The notes beneath the pieces were generated by a model. That model worked only from the letters and a program-made list of their open reading frames with translations. It did no database searches and was not told where the DNA came from. From Cypionkella sp049896245 (GTDB lineage: Bacteria; Pseudomonadota; Alphaproteobacteria; Rhodobacterales; Rhodobacteraceae), in contig NZ_JAFCTX010000002.1 of the NCBI RefSeq assembly GCF_049896245.1, positions 62,001 to 126,000 on the forward strand: 64,000 nt of DNA. Reading direction: 5' to 3'. Shown in pieces: positions 39,584 to 49,439 of the stretch. How positions within the stretch are numbered: position 1 is the first letter of the stretch; each line of letters opens with the position of its first letter. The position numbers and the translations under genes were made by a program.

Positions 39584-40502
39584 ACTCGCCGCACAGGTTG
39601 CGATGTAGGGCGGCTTGGCGTTGGTCTTCGGGCAGACTTAGGATGTGGGCCAGCTTGGTGTAGGCGGCTTCGGGGGTCATATCGTGGCCGTCGATCACGC
39701 CTGTCTCCAGCATCAGATTTCCGGCGGCATAGGTGCCCAAAGCGATGCCGCCCTTGGGCGATTGGCTGATGGCGATGATCGGGGTTTGGCGAGTTTGTGC
39801 CGCCAGAAGGCCAGCGCGCAAGGCGGGGGTTTCTGGCAGAGTGCCAGCGCCAAACACCCGCAGAACTATGGCGTCCAGGGTGATGAAGGCGTGGGCAAGG
39901 AAGGTCTCTGATTGGCCGGGGGCCATGCTGAGTATAACGATTTCACTGGTTTTGTAGGGGGTCAGGCTGGGGATCTTGCCGGGTTGCAGCGGCGGCACCG
40001 CGCTGCGGCTGGCGGTGAAGGCATCCAGCGCAGAACTATGCGCCTTGCGCAGCCGCGCGCCGTGCAGAAGTTGGCCTGCGAATTGCACCCAGATGCCGGG
40101 CGGGGCGGTTTCGGCGGCTTTCAGCGCGTCGGACAGGTTCTGCACCCCGTCCGATTTCTCCACCATCAGCGGGCGCATCGAGCCTGTCAGGATTACCGGG
40201 CGTTGCAGACCAGTCAGAGCAAAGCAGAGGGCGCTGGCGGTGAAGGCCAGCGTATCAGTGCCGTGAGTGACGATGAAGCCATTGTAATCACTGTGATTGT
40301 CCACAATGGCTTGGGCTATGCGGTTCCAATCGGCAGGCGTGGCTAGGGCACTGTCGATCAAGGGCAGCAGCGGCAGAACCGTGACATGTCTTGCCCCCAG
40401 ATCGGCCAAGGCCGCCTCAATCACTCCTTCAGCGGGCGTAAAGCCTGCCTCTGTCGCCACCATGCCAATGGTGCCGCCGGTGTGGATCAACAGTAGCTTC
40501 AT
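39564..40502 (-). CDS. Asparaginase (type I-like)
   Basis: A 312-residue asparaginase/glutaminase-family enzyme. Both catalytic threonine motifs are present: 'IHTGGTIGMV' (6-15) and 'VTHGTDTLAFTA' (78-89). No signal peptide, so cytoplasmic. It hydrolyses asparagine, or possibly a peptide-derived or D-amide substrate. It is the last gene of a peptide-type ABC operon, 6 bp after the permease stop. That context suggests it processes an imported compound. Confidence 0.92.
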   Translation of the reverse strand: MKLLLIHTGGTIGMVATEAGFTPAEGVIEAALADLGARHVTVLPLLPLIDSALATPADWNRIAQAIVDNHSDYNGFIVTHGTDTLAFTASALCFALTGLQRPVILTGSMRPLMVEKSDGVQNLSDALKAAETAPPGIWVQFAGQLLHGARLRKAHSSALDAFTASRSAVPPLQPGKIPSLTPYKTSEIVILSMAPGQSETFLAHAFITLDAIVLRVFGAGTLPETPALRAGLLAAQTRQTPIIAISQSPKGGIALGTYAAGNLMLETGVIDGHDMTPEAAYTKLAHILSLPEDQRQAALHRNLCGEFTASRP

Positions 40503-40508
40503 AAGATA

Positions 40509-41420
40509 TCAGCGCCCCCGGATGCGCGGGTCCAAAGCGTCGCGCAATCCGTCTCCGATATAGTTCACTGACAGCACCGTCAACGAGATCGCAAGGCCGG
40601 GCCAGATCACCCGCTCGGGGTAGACCTGCATGTAGGACAACCCATCAAACAGCAGCCGTCCCCAGGTTGGGAAATCGGGTGGAAAGCCGAGGCCCAAGAA
40701 CGACAGCACCGATTCGGTGATGATCGCCTCGGCGATGCCAAGGGTAGCTGCGACCATCACCGGGGATACGACGTTCGGCAGGATATGCCGTGTAATGATG
40801 CGTCTTGAAGCCGAGCCAATCGAGCGGGCGGCCAGCACATATTCGCGTTCTTTCAGCGCCAGCACCTCACCGCGCACGATGCGGGCGGCCTGCATCCACG
40901 AGGTGATGCCGATGGCAAACACGATCAGGGTAAACGCGCCAAGTTCCGGGCCAAGGATACTGGCGGTGCGGTCGCGGAACAGCATCATGATCACCAGCAA
41001 CAGGGGGACCAAGGGCAAGGCGAGGAACATGTCGGTCAGCCGCATCAACAGCCCGTCAAGGCGGCGGTAATAGCCCGCCAAAACGCCGATCAAAGTGCCG
41101 AAGATGATCGCGATCATCATGGCGACAAAGCCCACGGCCAACGAAACTTTGCCCGCAGCGATCATCCGTTGCAGCATGTCGCGGCCCAACTGATCGGTGC
41201 CCAGGGGGAAGCGCAGGCTGGGGCCCTTGTTCTTCGATTTGATCGCCTCAACCACCGTCAGCTTTTCGGGATGCCACAGATACGGCCCGATCACGACGGC
41301 GATGATCAGTAAGGACAGCACGACAAGCCCGAACACCGCCCCCTTATGGCTGCGAAATTGGTGCCAGATCGCCTTTGCGGCGCTTTCCGGTTTCGGGATG
41401 GCGGTGGTGACCTCAGTCAT
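40509..41420 (-). CDS. Peptide-type ABC transporter permease (DppC-like)
   Basis: A 303-residue inner-membrane permease with a cytoplasmic N-terminus and six hydrophobic helices. The DppC/OppC N-terminal part is followed by 'FPLGTDQLGRDMLQRMI', a signature of the subfamily, and the EAA loop 'LAARSIGSASRRIITRHILPN' that contacts the ATPase. Its ATG (41420) overlaps the preceding permease by 8 bp. Part of the operon ATPase-ATPase-SBP-B-C-asparaginase. Confidence 0.94.
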   Translation of the reverse strand: MTEVTTAIPKPESAAKAIWHQFRSHKGAVFGLVVLSLLIIAVVIGPYLWHPEKLTVVEAIKSKNKGPSLRFPLGTDQLGRDMLQRMIAAGKVSLAVGFVAMMIAIIFGTLIGVLAGYYRRLDGLLMRLTDMFLALPLVPLLLVIMMLFRDRTASILGPELGAFTLIVFAIGITSWMQAARIVRGEVLALKEREYVLAARSIGSASRRIITRHILPNVVSPVMVAATLGIAEAIITESVLSFLGLGFPPDFPTWGRLLFDGLSYMQVYPERVIWPGLAISLTVLSVNYIGDGLRDALDPRIRGR

Positions 41421-42420
41421 AGCGAATCCTTGGGTCGAGCAAGCCGTAAAGCACATCGGCGATCAGGTTGAAGCTGACGATCAGCACGGCGAAGATGAAG
41501 GCGAGGGTCTGCACCATCGGCAAGTCGCTGGCATGGATCGCACCGATCAGGGCAGCACCTATACCATTCACCCCAAACAGATTTTCGGTAATAATCGCAC
41601 CGCCGAAGATCGACGGGATGCCAAGGGCGATCACCGTGACCACCGGGATCATCGAATTGCGCAGCACATGTTTCAGCACCACCACGCGTTCAGACATGCC
41701 CTTGGCCCGCGCGGTGCGGACATAATCCATCCCCATATTGTCGAGCATCGACGATCGCATGTAGCGGCTGATCACGGCGGCATTGGCCAATCCCAGCGTC
41801 ATCACCGGCATTGCCATTTGTCTGAGTTGCTGCACGAAAGACGCCCAGTCGGTGACATGCAGGTTGGTGTCATATTTGGTTGGGAACCAGCCCAAAGTGA
41901 CGGCGAAGATGATGATGATCAGGGTGCCGGAGAAAAACGTCGGCACCGAAAAGCCGATCATCGCGAACAAGGTGCCCAGCTGGTCGAACAGCGAATATTG
42001 GCGGTAAGCCGAATAAATCCCGATCGGCAAGGCGATCAGCACGCCGACAAGGTAAGCGGTGCCGATCACCGTCAGGGTCTGCGGAATACGCTGGCCAATG
42101 ATGGTGAACACCGGGGCGCGCGATTGCCATGACAGAATGCGCTGCTCACCGCCCGCCCAATTCGTGCCGAACCAACCGTCGAACAGGGTCGCAGGTTCGA
42201 CCCAGAAGAACTGCCGCAACCACAGCACATAGCGCACGAACACCGGTTGATCGGCGCCCAAAGCCTCAATCATTTTGCGGCGCACGTCGGGCGGCACGGT
42301 CAGCGGAATCTCCGACATCGGCGAGCCGGGCGCGAGATCGACCAGCAGAAAGATCACCAAAGAGATGACCAAAAGCGTCGGGATGGCCAGTAATAACCTG
42401 CGGAGCGTGAAGGTGAGCAT
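41413..42420 (-). CDS. Peptide-type ABC transporter permease (DppB-like)
   Basis: A 335-residue permease. 'MLTFTLRRLLLAIPTLLVISLVIF' is the typical DppB first helix, followed by a periplasmic loop of about 90 residues and five more helices. The EAA loop reads 'YVRTARAKGMSERVVVLKHVLRN', and the C-terminus is 'YGLLDPRIRYD'. It lies 282 bp downstream of the binding-protein gene, with a hairpin between. Confidence 0.94.
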   Translation of the reverse strand: MLTFTLRRLLLAIPTLLVISLVIFLLVDLAPGSPMSEIPLTVPPDVRRKMIEALGADQPVFVRYVLWLRQFFWVEPATLFDGWFGTNWAGGEQRILSWQSRAPVFTIIGQRIPQTLTVIGTAYLVGVLIALPIGIYSAYRQYSLFDQLGTLFAMIGFSVPTFFSGTLIIIIFAVTLGWFPTKYDTNLHVTDWASFVQQLRQMAMPVMTLGLANAAVISRYMRSSMLDNMGMDYVRTARAKGMSERVVVLKHVLRNSMIPVVTVIALGIPSIFGGAIITENLFGVNGIGAALIGAIHASDLPMVQTLAFIFAVLIVSFNLIADVLYGLLDPRIRYD

Positions 42421-42670
42421 ACGCGGCGACGCCTTTGGTCAGATCTTGCGGGAGGGGTGAGGGTGGAGCAGAGCGGGGTAGGGGGTGATGTGGCGGAGAG
42501 GGGTAGGGGACGAGGTGGCGGAGAGGGGTAGAGGGTGAGGGTGCTCGCGAAAAGGAAGGTGCTGAAACGGGTGGAACGCGCGGATTGAGCACAGCTTAGC
42601 CTGTGGAGAGGGGGTAAGGGGGTGAGGCAATCGAGACGGCAGGGGCATGGCGCACAAATGCAAAAGGGTG
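42421..42670. other. Spacer with GGTAG-rich direct repeats between SBP and permease genes
   Basis: GTGGCGGAGAGGGGTAG occurs at 42490-42506 and 42515-42531 (25-bp period), in a stretch that is nearly all purine on the plus strand and therefore pyrimidine-rich in the message. No gene seen. Confidence 0.6.
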
Positions 42671-42693
42671 GCGGGGCCAATCACTGGCCCCGC
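42671..42693 (-). terminator. Intra-operon hairpin after the SBP gene
   Basis: GCGGGGCCA-ATCAC-TGGCCCCGC is a perfect 9-bp stem, 9 bp after the SBP stop. On the minus strand it is followed by CACCCTTTTG, a weak T-tract. Probably a partial terminator or 3' stabiliser that keeps SBP levels above the permeases. Confidence 0.75.
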
Positions 42694-42702
42694 CGAAAGC
42701 AG

Positions 42703-44403
42703 TTACTTCACGCGGAACCAGTCTGCGACGTTCCACATTTCCGAATCCCAAGCGTTGATTTTCACGCCGCCAAGGGTGTTGGAATGCGCCGACAGCGTAC
42801 CACGGTGCACCAGCGGGATCACCGTCATGGTATCTTTCGTCACCATGTCATTAAGTTCCTTGGCGATTTTCTGCCGCTCGGCCACATCAACCGTGGTCGA
42901 AAGCACTTTGACCTTGGCATCGTAAGCCGGGTCGCAGTAGCGGTTCATGTTCTCACCCTGCCACTGGTTTTCAGGCGATGGCGCGTTCTTGCACTGGTAT
43001 TGCGAGAGGTAAGTTTCCGGATCGGTGCCGTCCGAGTTGTTGGCATACATCTCAACATCGGCGTAGAACTTCTGAAACGTATCCGGCGAGCCCGCATCAC
43101 CGCCGAAGAACACCGACGGGTCGATGGCTTTCAGCTCGACATCCACACCCAGCTCGGTCCACCAATCTTTGACCAAGGCTTGGAAGTCCTGGCGGATCGG
43201 GTTGACGGTGGATTGATAAAGGATGTGCAGCTTCTTGCCGTCTTTTTCGCGGATGCCATCGGCACCCGGAACCCAGCCTGCCTCATCCAGCAGCTTTTTC
43301 GCACCTTCCATGTCTTGCGCGATGCAGCCGGTGTTGTCGGACGCCCAAGCGTCGGGCGCGGGCACCACGTTGCAGGTCGGCTTGCCGCCTGCACCATAGC
43401 CGACGTCCGACAGGATCTGACGGTCGATGGCCTTTGAGAGAGCGGTGCGGACCTTGATATCCGACAGGAACGGGTGGGGGTGCTTGGCGGTCGCACGCTC
43501 GCCCTCCGGCAGCGCCGGATCGGGGTCGGTCATGTTCATCTCGATGCGTTCCACCAGCGTGCCGAACGCCACCACGAACTCACCCTTGCCAGCCGCCGTC
43601 ATCGAGGCTTGGCTGTCGGGCGGAATTTGGGTGTTCCAGGCGTAGTCAAACTCGCCGGTCTCCATCACCGCGCGGGCAGAGCCTTCAGCATCGCCGCCGC
43701 CTTTGATCACAGCGCTCGCAAAAGCGGGCTTCGCGGGGTCGCGGTAGTTTTCGTTCATCGCCAGTGTGACGGTGTCATTGACGGTAAAGCCAGTAACTTT
43801 GAACGGGCCGGTGCCGATCGGCATGTTGTTCGGATCGGTACAGGTGGGGGCAGCAGCGCCTTGGCAGGCCGCGAACTGGGCCTTTTGCAGGAGCGGAGAC
43901 AAAGCCCCGACGAAAGCGGTATAGGGGTTCGGTTTCGGTCCGGTGAAGGTGACTTTCACGGTCGAAGCATCAACGGCCTCGACCTTCGCCACACCGTCGA
44001 ACTTGGAAAGCTGCGCGCAACCGCCCGCTGGGTCCATGCAATAGGCGGCGGTGAACACGGCGTCATCGGCGGTGACAGGGCTGCCATCCGACCATTTCAG
44101 ATCGGGCAGCAGCTTCCAGGTGATCGTGGTCAGATCAGCCGAGATGCCGCCGTTTTCCAGCGTTGGGATTTCGGTGACCAGTTTCGGGATGATAACGCCA
44201 TCGGCGTCAAAGCCTGCCAGCGGCTCCAGCACCAGCGAGGCCGCATAAACGTCCTTGGTGCCCGAGGACAGGAACGGGTTCATGATCGAGACAGCCTGCG
44301 GGAAGGTGAACTTCACCTCACCATCAGTGCCACGATCTGCGAAAGCGGCGGGCGCGAAAGACAGCGCGCAGGCCGCCCCGAGAAGGGCTGTTTTCAGCTT
44401 CAT
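42703..44403 (-). CDS. Peptide/opine-type ABC substrate-binding protein
   Basis: A 566-residue periplasmic binding protein of family 5 (SBP_bac_5). Signal peptide 'MKLKTALLGAACALSFAPAAFA'. The mature chain has 'PKLVTEIPTLENGGISADLTT' and 'TWKLLPDLKWSDGSPVTADDAVFTA', the family signature. The start overlaps the preceding ATPase stop (ATGA). It captures a di/oligopeptide or similar molecule for the operon's permeases. Six or so cysteines in the mature chain suggest disulfides. Confidence 0.94.
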   Translation of the reverse strand: MKLKTALLGAACALSFAPAAFADRGTDGEVKFTFPQAVSIMNPFLSSGTKDVYAASLVLEPLAGFDADGVIIPKLVTEIPTLENGGISADLTTITWKLLPDLKWSDGSPVTADDAVFTAAYCMDPAGGCAQLSKFDGVAKVEAVDASTVKVTFTGPKPNPYTAFVGALSPLLQKAQFAACQGAAAPTCTDPNNMPIGTGPFKVTGFTVNDTVTLAMNENYRDPAKPAFASAVIKGGGDAEGSARAVMETGEFDYAWNTQIPPDSQASMTAAGKGEFVVAFGTLVERIEMNMTDPDPALPEGERATAKHPHPFLSDIKVRTALSKAIDRQILSDVGYGAGGKPTCNVVPAPDAWASDNTGCIAQDMEGAKKLLDEAGWVPGADGIREKDGKKLHILYQSTVNPIRQDFQALVKDWWTELGVDVELKAIDPSVFFGGDAGSPDTFQKFYADVEMYANNSDGTDPETYLSQYQCKNAPSPENQWQGENMNRYCDPAYDAKVKVLSTTVDVAERQKIAKELNDMVTKDTMTVIPLVHRGTLSAHSNTLGGVKINAWDSEMWNVADWFRVK

Positions 44404-45446
44404 TTATACTCTCCTTGTTGATTGTGCTCTTTGGCCTCAGGTGTCCCGGTCGCTCCGGGTTGGCTGTTGTAGAGGAAGCAGGCGACGTGGCGGCCCGGTT
44501 CAACCTCTTGCAATTCGGGTTTCTCTTGGTGGCAGCGCGCGAAGGCTTTCGGGCAACGGGTGGAAAAGTTGCAGCCTTTTGGCGGCCGTGCCGGGGAAGG
44601 CACATCACCTTTGAGGATGATGCGCGGACGGCGGGCGAGCGAGGGGTCGGGTTCATTCACCGCCGACAAAAGCGCCTCGGCATAGGGATGCAAAGGCTTG
44701 GCGAATAACGCATCGCGGGGGCTAAGTTCGGCGATCCGCCCCAGATACATCACCGCCACCCGATCGGCGATATGGCGCACCATGGAAAGGTCATGGGAGA
44801 TGAACAGATAGGTCAGGCCCAGCTTTTCTTGCAGGTCTTCCAGCAGGTTGACCACTTGCGCCTGAATAGACACGTCCAAAGCCGCAATCGGCTCGTCGCA
44901 GACAATGAACTTCGGGTTCAGCGCCAAAGCCCGCGCGATGCCGATGCGCTGGCGCTGGCCACCGGAGAATTCATGCGGGAAACGGTTGGCAAAGCGGCGG
45001 TTCAACCCCACCGCATCCATCAACTCATAAACCCGTTCCAAGCGGCGGTCGGCGTTCCACTTGGTATGCTCGACCAGCGGTTCAGAAATAATGTCCGCCA
45101 AAGTCATCCGCGGATTGAGGCTCGCTTGCGGGTCTTGAAACACCATCTGCATCGTCGGGCGTTTGCGACGCAAAGCTTCCGGCGAAAGCTTGGCAATATC
45201 CTCGCCCTCAATCACCACAGCGCCCGCCGTAGGCTCGTACAGCCGCAGCAGCGCCCGGCCCACGGTGGATTTACCACAACCAGACTCGCCCACAAGGCCA
45301 AGCGTCTCGCCGGCCTGAATGTCGAACGACACGCCATCCACCGCTTTCACATTGCCGGTGTGGCGGCGCAGGATGCCGGAATAGATCGGGAAATACATCT
45401 TCAACCCGTCAACCTGAACCAAAGGGGCTACGGCGGCATCAAACAT
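44400..45446 (-). CDS. Peptide-type ABC transporter ATPase (DppF-like)
   Basis: A 348-residue ATPase. Walker A 'GLVGESGCGKST', Q-loop 'MVFQDPQASLNPRMT', signature 'EFSGGQRQRIGIARAL', Walker B 'FIVCDEPIAALD' and the C-terminal oligopeptide-type tail with 'GCNFSTRCPKAFARC', which in this family can bind an Fe-S cluster. Start 45446 (MFDAAVAPL) is preferred to upstream frames. It follows the DppD-like gene after 86 bp. Confidence 0.94.
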   Translation of the reverse strand: MFDAAVAPLVQVDGLKMYFPIYSGILRRHTGNVKAVDGVSFDIQAGETLGLVGESGCGKSTVGRALLRLYEPTAGAVVIEGEDIAKLSPEALRRKRPTMQMVFQDPQASLNPRMTLADIISEPLVEHTKWNADRRLERVYELMDAVGLNRRFANRFPHEFSGGQRQRIGIARALALNPKFIVCDEPIAALDVSIQAQVVNLLEDLQEKLGLTYLFISHDLSMVRHIADRVAVMYLGRIAELSPRDALFAKPLHPYAEALLSAVNEPDPSLARRPRIILKGDVPSPARPPKGCNFSTRCPKAFARCHQEKPELQEVEPGRHVACFLYNSQPGATGTPEAKEHNQQGEYK

Positions 45447-45532
45447 TGCAAGCCTCCCGAAACGCGGCTCGGCGCTGCCTTGCGGGCGCTTCTCGCAGCG
45501 ATGACGCCTGCAAGGGCGGAAGAGCGGAATGA

Positions 45533-46558
45533 TCACACATCGGCAGTCTCCGCTGGAACGGGTGCGGCGATCCAATGGCAGGCGACATCATGGCCTTGGC
45601 CCAAGGGTAGCCTGTCAATGCCGTGGCGCTTGGGGTTTTCCACTTCGCAGCGGTCAAACGCATGAATGCAGCGCGCACGGAAGGCGCAGGCACTCGGTGC
45701 TGCGGTCATGATCGGCGGCTGGCCTTCGATCACTTGCAAGCGCTTCTCGCGCGCGCCGGTCAGCGAGGGAATGGTTTTCAAAAGCGCCCGTGTATAGGGG
45801 TGCTGCGGGTTGGCGAACAGGTCTTTCACCGGGGCCTGCTCGACGATCTGGCCGCCATACATCACCATCACCCGATCCGCGATGGCGGCAATCACCCCCA
45901 GATCATGGGTGATCCAGATGATCGCCATGCCAAGCTTGACGCGCAATTCCTTCACCAATTCAAGGATCTGCGCCTGAATCGTCACATCCAGCGCCGTGGT
46001 CGGCTCATCGGCGATCAACACATCCGGGTCGCAAGCCAAAGCAATCGCGATCATCACCCGCTGCCGCATGCCGCCGGAAAACTGATGCGGATAATCGCCC
46101 AAACGCTTGGCGGCATCGGGGATACCGACCAGTTCCAAAAGCTCAACCGCCCGCGCTGCCGCCTGCGTCTTGTTCATCCCCATGTGACGCCGCAGCGGCT
46201 CGGCGATCTGAAAGCCGATGTTGAACACCGGGTTCAGACTGGTCATCGGGTCTTGAAAGATAAAGCCCACCTTGTCGCCGCGCACATTCCGCAACTGCTC
46301 GGGCGTGATCTTCAGCAAATCAAGATCGCCCAACATCACCGAGCCTGAGCGGATTTCCGCAGGCGGGCTCGGCAGCAAACCGATCAGCGACATCATGGTG
46401 ACTGACTTGCCAGAACCACTTTCGCCGACAACGCCCAAAAGTTCGCCACGTTCCAAATGGAAGCTGACATCGTTGACGGCGTGAATCTCGCCTCCACGGG
46501 TGCGGAATACGGTGTTCAGCCGCCTCACATCAAGGACGGGCGCGGCCCTATCGGGCAT
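45533..46558 (-). CDS. Peptide-type ABC transporter ATPase (DppD-like)
   Basis: A 341-residue ATPase, first gene of the operon. Walker A 'GVVGESGSGKSVT', Q-loop 'FIFQDPMTSLNPVF', signature 'QFSGGMRQRVMIAIALA', Walker B 'VLIADEPTTALD', and the tail 'ACAFRARCIHAFDRC'. It powers the importer together with the DppF-like subunit. Divergent from the M20 deacylase gene across 239 bp. Confidence 0.94.
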   Translation of the reverse strand: MPDRAAPVLDVRRLNTVFRTRGGEIHAVNDVSFHLERGELLGVVGESGSGKSVTMMSLIGLLPSPPAEIRSGSVMLGDLDLLKITPEQLRNVRGDKVGFIFQDPMTSLNPVFNIGFQIAEPLRRHMGMNKTQAAARAVELLELVGIPDAAKRLGDYPHQFSGGMRQRVMIAIALACDPDVLIADEPTTALDVTIQAQILELVKELRVKLGMAIIWITHDLGVIAAIADRVMVMYGGQIVEQAPVKDLFANPQHPYTRALLKTIPSLTGAREKRLQVIEGQPPIMTAAPSACAFRARCIHAFDRCEVENPKRHGIDRLPLGQGHDVACHWIAAPVPAETADV

Positions 46559-46797
46559 ATGTAACTCCCCAGGTCGTTGTTATTCTTTGTTTTTGTCCAA
46601 GGTAGGCTGGGTATTCCCTTGGGCCCCCCCGGTTGTACCGCCAAGTCTTGACGATTTCGCCGCAGCTATCAATCCCGAATTTTGACCTCAATCCAGATTG
46701 TTTTTCCGGCGTTTTGTAGTGTTTGGACGGCATTTTGCTGGGATTGACAGGGGCGGTGGCCAAGGCCACGTTCGCCCACAACATATGGGGGCTGAAA

Positions 46798-47955
46798 ATG
46801 AGCGAACTGACGTCGCGTCAAGTGCTGGACCACCTCGTAAGCTTCCCGACGGTGAGTCGCGGCAGCAATCTTGATCTGATTGACTGGCTGGAAGGCTATC
46901 TCGCGAGCCATGGCATCAAAGCGCATCGGCACTGGAACGAAGACCGCAGCAAAGCCGCCTTGTTCGCGCATGTCGGGCCCTGGGTCGAGGGCGGCGTGGT
47001 GCTGTCAGGCCATTCCGATGTGGTGCCGGTGGATGGCCAGGCGTGGACGTCGGACCCTTGGGTTGTGACCGAACGCGACGGGCGGCTTTACGGGCGCGGC
47101 ACCTGCGATATGAAAGGCTATGTCGCGCTGGCGGTCTGGGCCTTGGTGCGCGCACATCTGCAAGGCGTTCAGCGCCCCCTGCAACTGGCTTTGTCCTATG
47201 ACGAGGAACTCGGCTGCACCGGGGCGCCGCCAATGATTGCCGCGATGCAAGCGGTGCTGCCGCAAGCCTCGGCGGCGGTGATTGGCGAGCCAAGCCGCAT
47301 GAAGCTGATCCGCGGTCATAAGGGCGGCACCGGCTATCATGTGCATGTGAAGGGGTTTGAGGTCCACAGCTCGCTGCTGCCCTACGGGGTTTCCGCGATC
47401 ATGGAAGGCGCACGGCTGATTGCTTGGGTCAATGCCAAGAACGCGGAAATTCAGGCAAAGCCGGTCACAGCGGTGGCGGCCACCTTCTATCCGCCGTTTA
47501 CCACGCTGCATGTCGGCATGATAGCGGGCGGCACCGCGCATAACATCACGGCTGGCGATTGCACCTTTGCGGTCGAAATGCGGGTGGTGCCGGGCGAGGA
47601 TTCCGATGCTCTGGCGGCGGAGTTTGAGGTCGAAGCCGCGCGGTTGGATGTGGCATTGAAAACGGTGCGACCCGAGGCGGGTGTGCATCTGGAAAAGTTT
47701 TTCGGCGTGCCGGGGCTCCGGCCTGAAGTGGATGGCGCGGCCGAAATTTTGGTGCGGCAGCTGACCGGGGATAATACCGTCGGTGTGGTGTCTTATGGCA
47801 CCGAGGCGGGGCAATTTCAGGACGCGGGCTATTCAGCGGTGGTTTGCGGTCCGGGCGACATTGCCCAAGCGCATCAGGTCGATGAATATCTGGAACTGTC
47901 CGAATGGGACGCCGGATTGCGGTTTATGGAAAGCCTGCTGGAGACGTTGAAGTGA
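46798..47955 (+). CDS. argE: Acetylornithine deacetylase (ArgE-type M20 peptidase)
   Basis: A 385-residue M20 metallohydrolase. Zinc-site residues: H72 and D74 ('SGHSDVVPVDG'), D104 ('GRGTCDMKG'), E136 as general base and E137 ('YDEELGCTG'). 'GEPSRMKLIRGHKGG' is typical of ArgE. It could deacetylate N-acetylornithine; the neighbours (peptide importer, D-amino-acid oxidase-like protein) also allow an N-acyl-amino acid or dipeptide. Start ATG 46798 (MSELTSRQ). The stop overlaps the next ATG by one base (TGATG). Confidence 0.87.
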   Translation: MSELTSRQVLDHLVSFPTVSRGSNLDLIDWLEGYLASHGIKAHRHWNEDRSKAALFAHVGPWVEGGVVLSGHSDVVPVDGQAWTSDPWVVTERDGRLYGRGTCDMKGYVALAVWALVRAHLQGVQRPLQLALSYDEELGCTGAPPMIAAMQAVLPQASAAVIGEPSRMKLIRGHKGGTGYHVHVKGFEVHSSLLPYGVSAIMEGARLIAWVNAKNAEIQAKPVTAVAATFYPPFTTLHVGMIAGGTAHNITAGDCTFAVEMRVVPGEDSDALAAEFEVEAARLDVALKTVRPEAGVHLEKFFGVPGLRPEVDGAAEILVRQLTGDNTVGVVSYGTEAGQFQDAGYSAVVCGPGDIAQAHQVDEYLELSEWDAGLRFMESLLETLK

Positions 47956-49298
47956 TGCAATTCCCGATCTCGGAAGCCAATAAACCTCGCTTTACCAGTG
48001 CCTTACCTGCCGCCTGCGATGTGGTGGTGCTCGGTGGCGGCGTGATCGGGGTGATGACGGCGTGGCATCTCGCCGAGGCTGGGTTGAGGGTTGTTTTGTG
48101 CGAAAAGGGGCGCATCGCGGGCGAGCAGAGCAGCCGAAACTGGGGTTGGATCAGGCAGCAGGGGCGTGATCTGGGCGAATTGCCAATCATGATCGAATCG
48201 CTGCGGATATGGAAATCGCTGTCGCAAGAGTTTGGTGCGGGCTTGGGGTTTCGGCAGGAAGGCGTGATGTATCTCGCGCGATCCGAGGCCGAAATGCAGG
48301 GCTTCGCCGATTGGTTGGTGCATGCAAAGGCGCATGGCCTTGATACGGTAATGCAATCTGCGGGTCAGGTGCAGGCGGCGATCAAGGGCGCGGAGGCATC
48401 TTGGATGGGCGGGTTGCTGACGCCGTCAGATGCGCGGGCCGAGCCTTGGGTGGCCGTGCCGATGCTGGCCGAAGGCGCTGTGGCGCGCGGCGCTGTGCTG
48501 ATCGAGGATTGTGCGGTGCGTCGCTTGGATCGTGCGGGCGGGCGGATTACCGGGGTTTATACCGAAAAGGGCCGGATTGCCTGCGATCAGGTTGTGGTGG
48601 CCGGGGGTGCTTGGTCGTCATTGTTCCTGCGTGCCGAGGGCGTAAAAATTCCACAGCTGGCGGTTCTGGCGAGTGTCGCTGCGACCGAGGCGATGCCCGA
48701 AGTTTACGCAGGCGATGTGGCGGACGACCGCTTTGCCTTCCGCCGCCGTCTGGATGGTGGCTACACGATTGCGCCCGGCGCCAGCCATGATTTCTTCGTA
48801 GGCCCCGATGCGTTCCGCCACATGCTGACCTATATTCCGGTGCTGAAAAAGGATTTCACCTCGACCAAGTTCCGCCCCGCAGCGCCGAAGGATTACCCAG
48901 ATGCCTGGGGCACCAAGCGCAAATGGCAGGCCGATCAAACCTCGCCCTTCGAGCGGCTCCGCGTGCTGAACCCAAGCCCAAACATGAAAGCCTTGTCCGA
49001 TGTGCAGGACAATTTCGCCAAGGCGCTGCCGGAGTTGGGTCGCCCGAAACTGAAAGCCGTCTGGGCTGGGATGATTGACACCATGCCAGATGTGGTGCCC
49101 GTCATCGACCGGGTCGCCGCTATCCCCGGTCTTGTGATCGCCACAGGGATGAGTGGGCACGGCTTTGGCATTGGCCCCGGCATGGGTCGGGTGGTCGCCG
49201 ATCTGGTGGCAGGTAAGACCGAGGCGCATGATCTGACGCGGTTTCGGTTGTCACGGTTCAGCGATGGCAGCAAGATCGCGCCGGGGCCGAGTTTGTAG
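47955..49298 (+). CDS. FAD-dependent D-amino-acid-oxidase-like protein
   Basis: A 447-residue DAO-family flavoprotein. The FAD motif is 'DVVVLGGGVIGVMTAWHLAEAG' (22-43), and 'SSRNWGWIRQQGRD' after it marks the DadA-like/opine-oxidase group. C-terminal 'VVPVIDRVAAIPGLVIATGMSGHGFGIGPGMG' closes the FAD site. It should oxidise an amine or D-amino acid to the oxo acid. Translationally coupled to argE. Substrate unknown. Confidence 0.9.
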   Translation: MQFPISEANKPRFTSALPAACDVVVLGGGVIGVMTAWHLAEAGLRVVLCEKGRIAGEQSSRNWGWIRQQGRDLGELPIMIESLRIWKSLSQEFGAGLGFRQEGVMYLARSEAEMQGFADWLVHAKAHGLDTVMQSAGQVQAAIKGAEASWMGGLLTPSDARAEPWVAVPMLAEGAVARGAVLIEDCAVRRLDRAGGRITGVYTEKGRIACDQVVVAGGAWSSLFLRAEGVKIPQLAVLASVAATEAMPEVYAGDVADDRFAFRRRLDGGYTIAPGASHDFFVGPDAFRHMLTYIPVLKKDFTSTKFRPAAPKDYPDAWGTKRKWQADQTSPFERLRVLNPSPNMKALSDVQDNFAKALPELGRPKLKAVWAGMIDTMPDVVPVIDRVAAIPGLVIATGMSGHGFGIGPGMGRVVADLVAGKTEAHDLTRFRLSRFSDGSKIAPGPSL

Positions 49299-49323
49299 CC
49301 GTTCGCTGCCTGATCTGTCGAAC

Positions 49324-49396
49324 GCTCCGCGGGGAGTATTTCAGAAAGAGCAATGCCTTAGGTCATCCTCTCTGCTCAAATATCCCCGCCGGAGGC
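49324..49396. repeat. Two dispersed elements in opposite orientation
   Basis: GCTCCGCGGGGAGTATTT plus CAGAAAGAGCAA (49324-49353) matches 26378-26407. It is followed by an inverted copy of the other element: AGGTCATCCTCTCTGCTCAA, then ATATCCCCGCCGGAGGC (49360-49396). Located between convergent genes. Confidence 0.8.
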
Positions 49397-49439
49397 ATCG
49401 CGGCTTATGGCGGGGATATGCGTTTGAGGATCGTAGCGC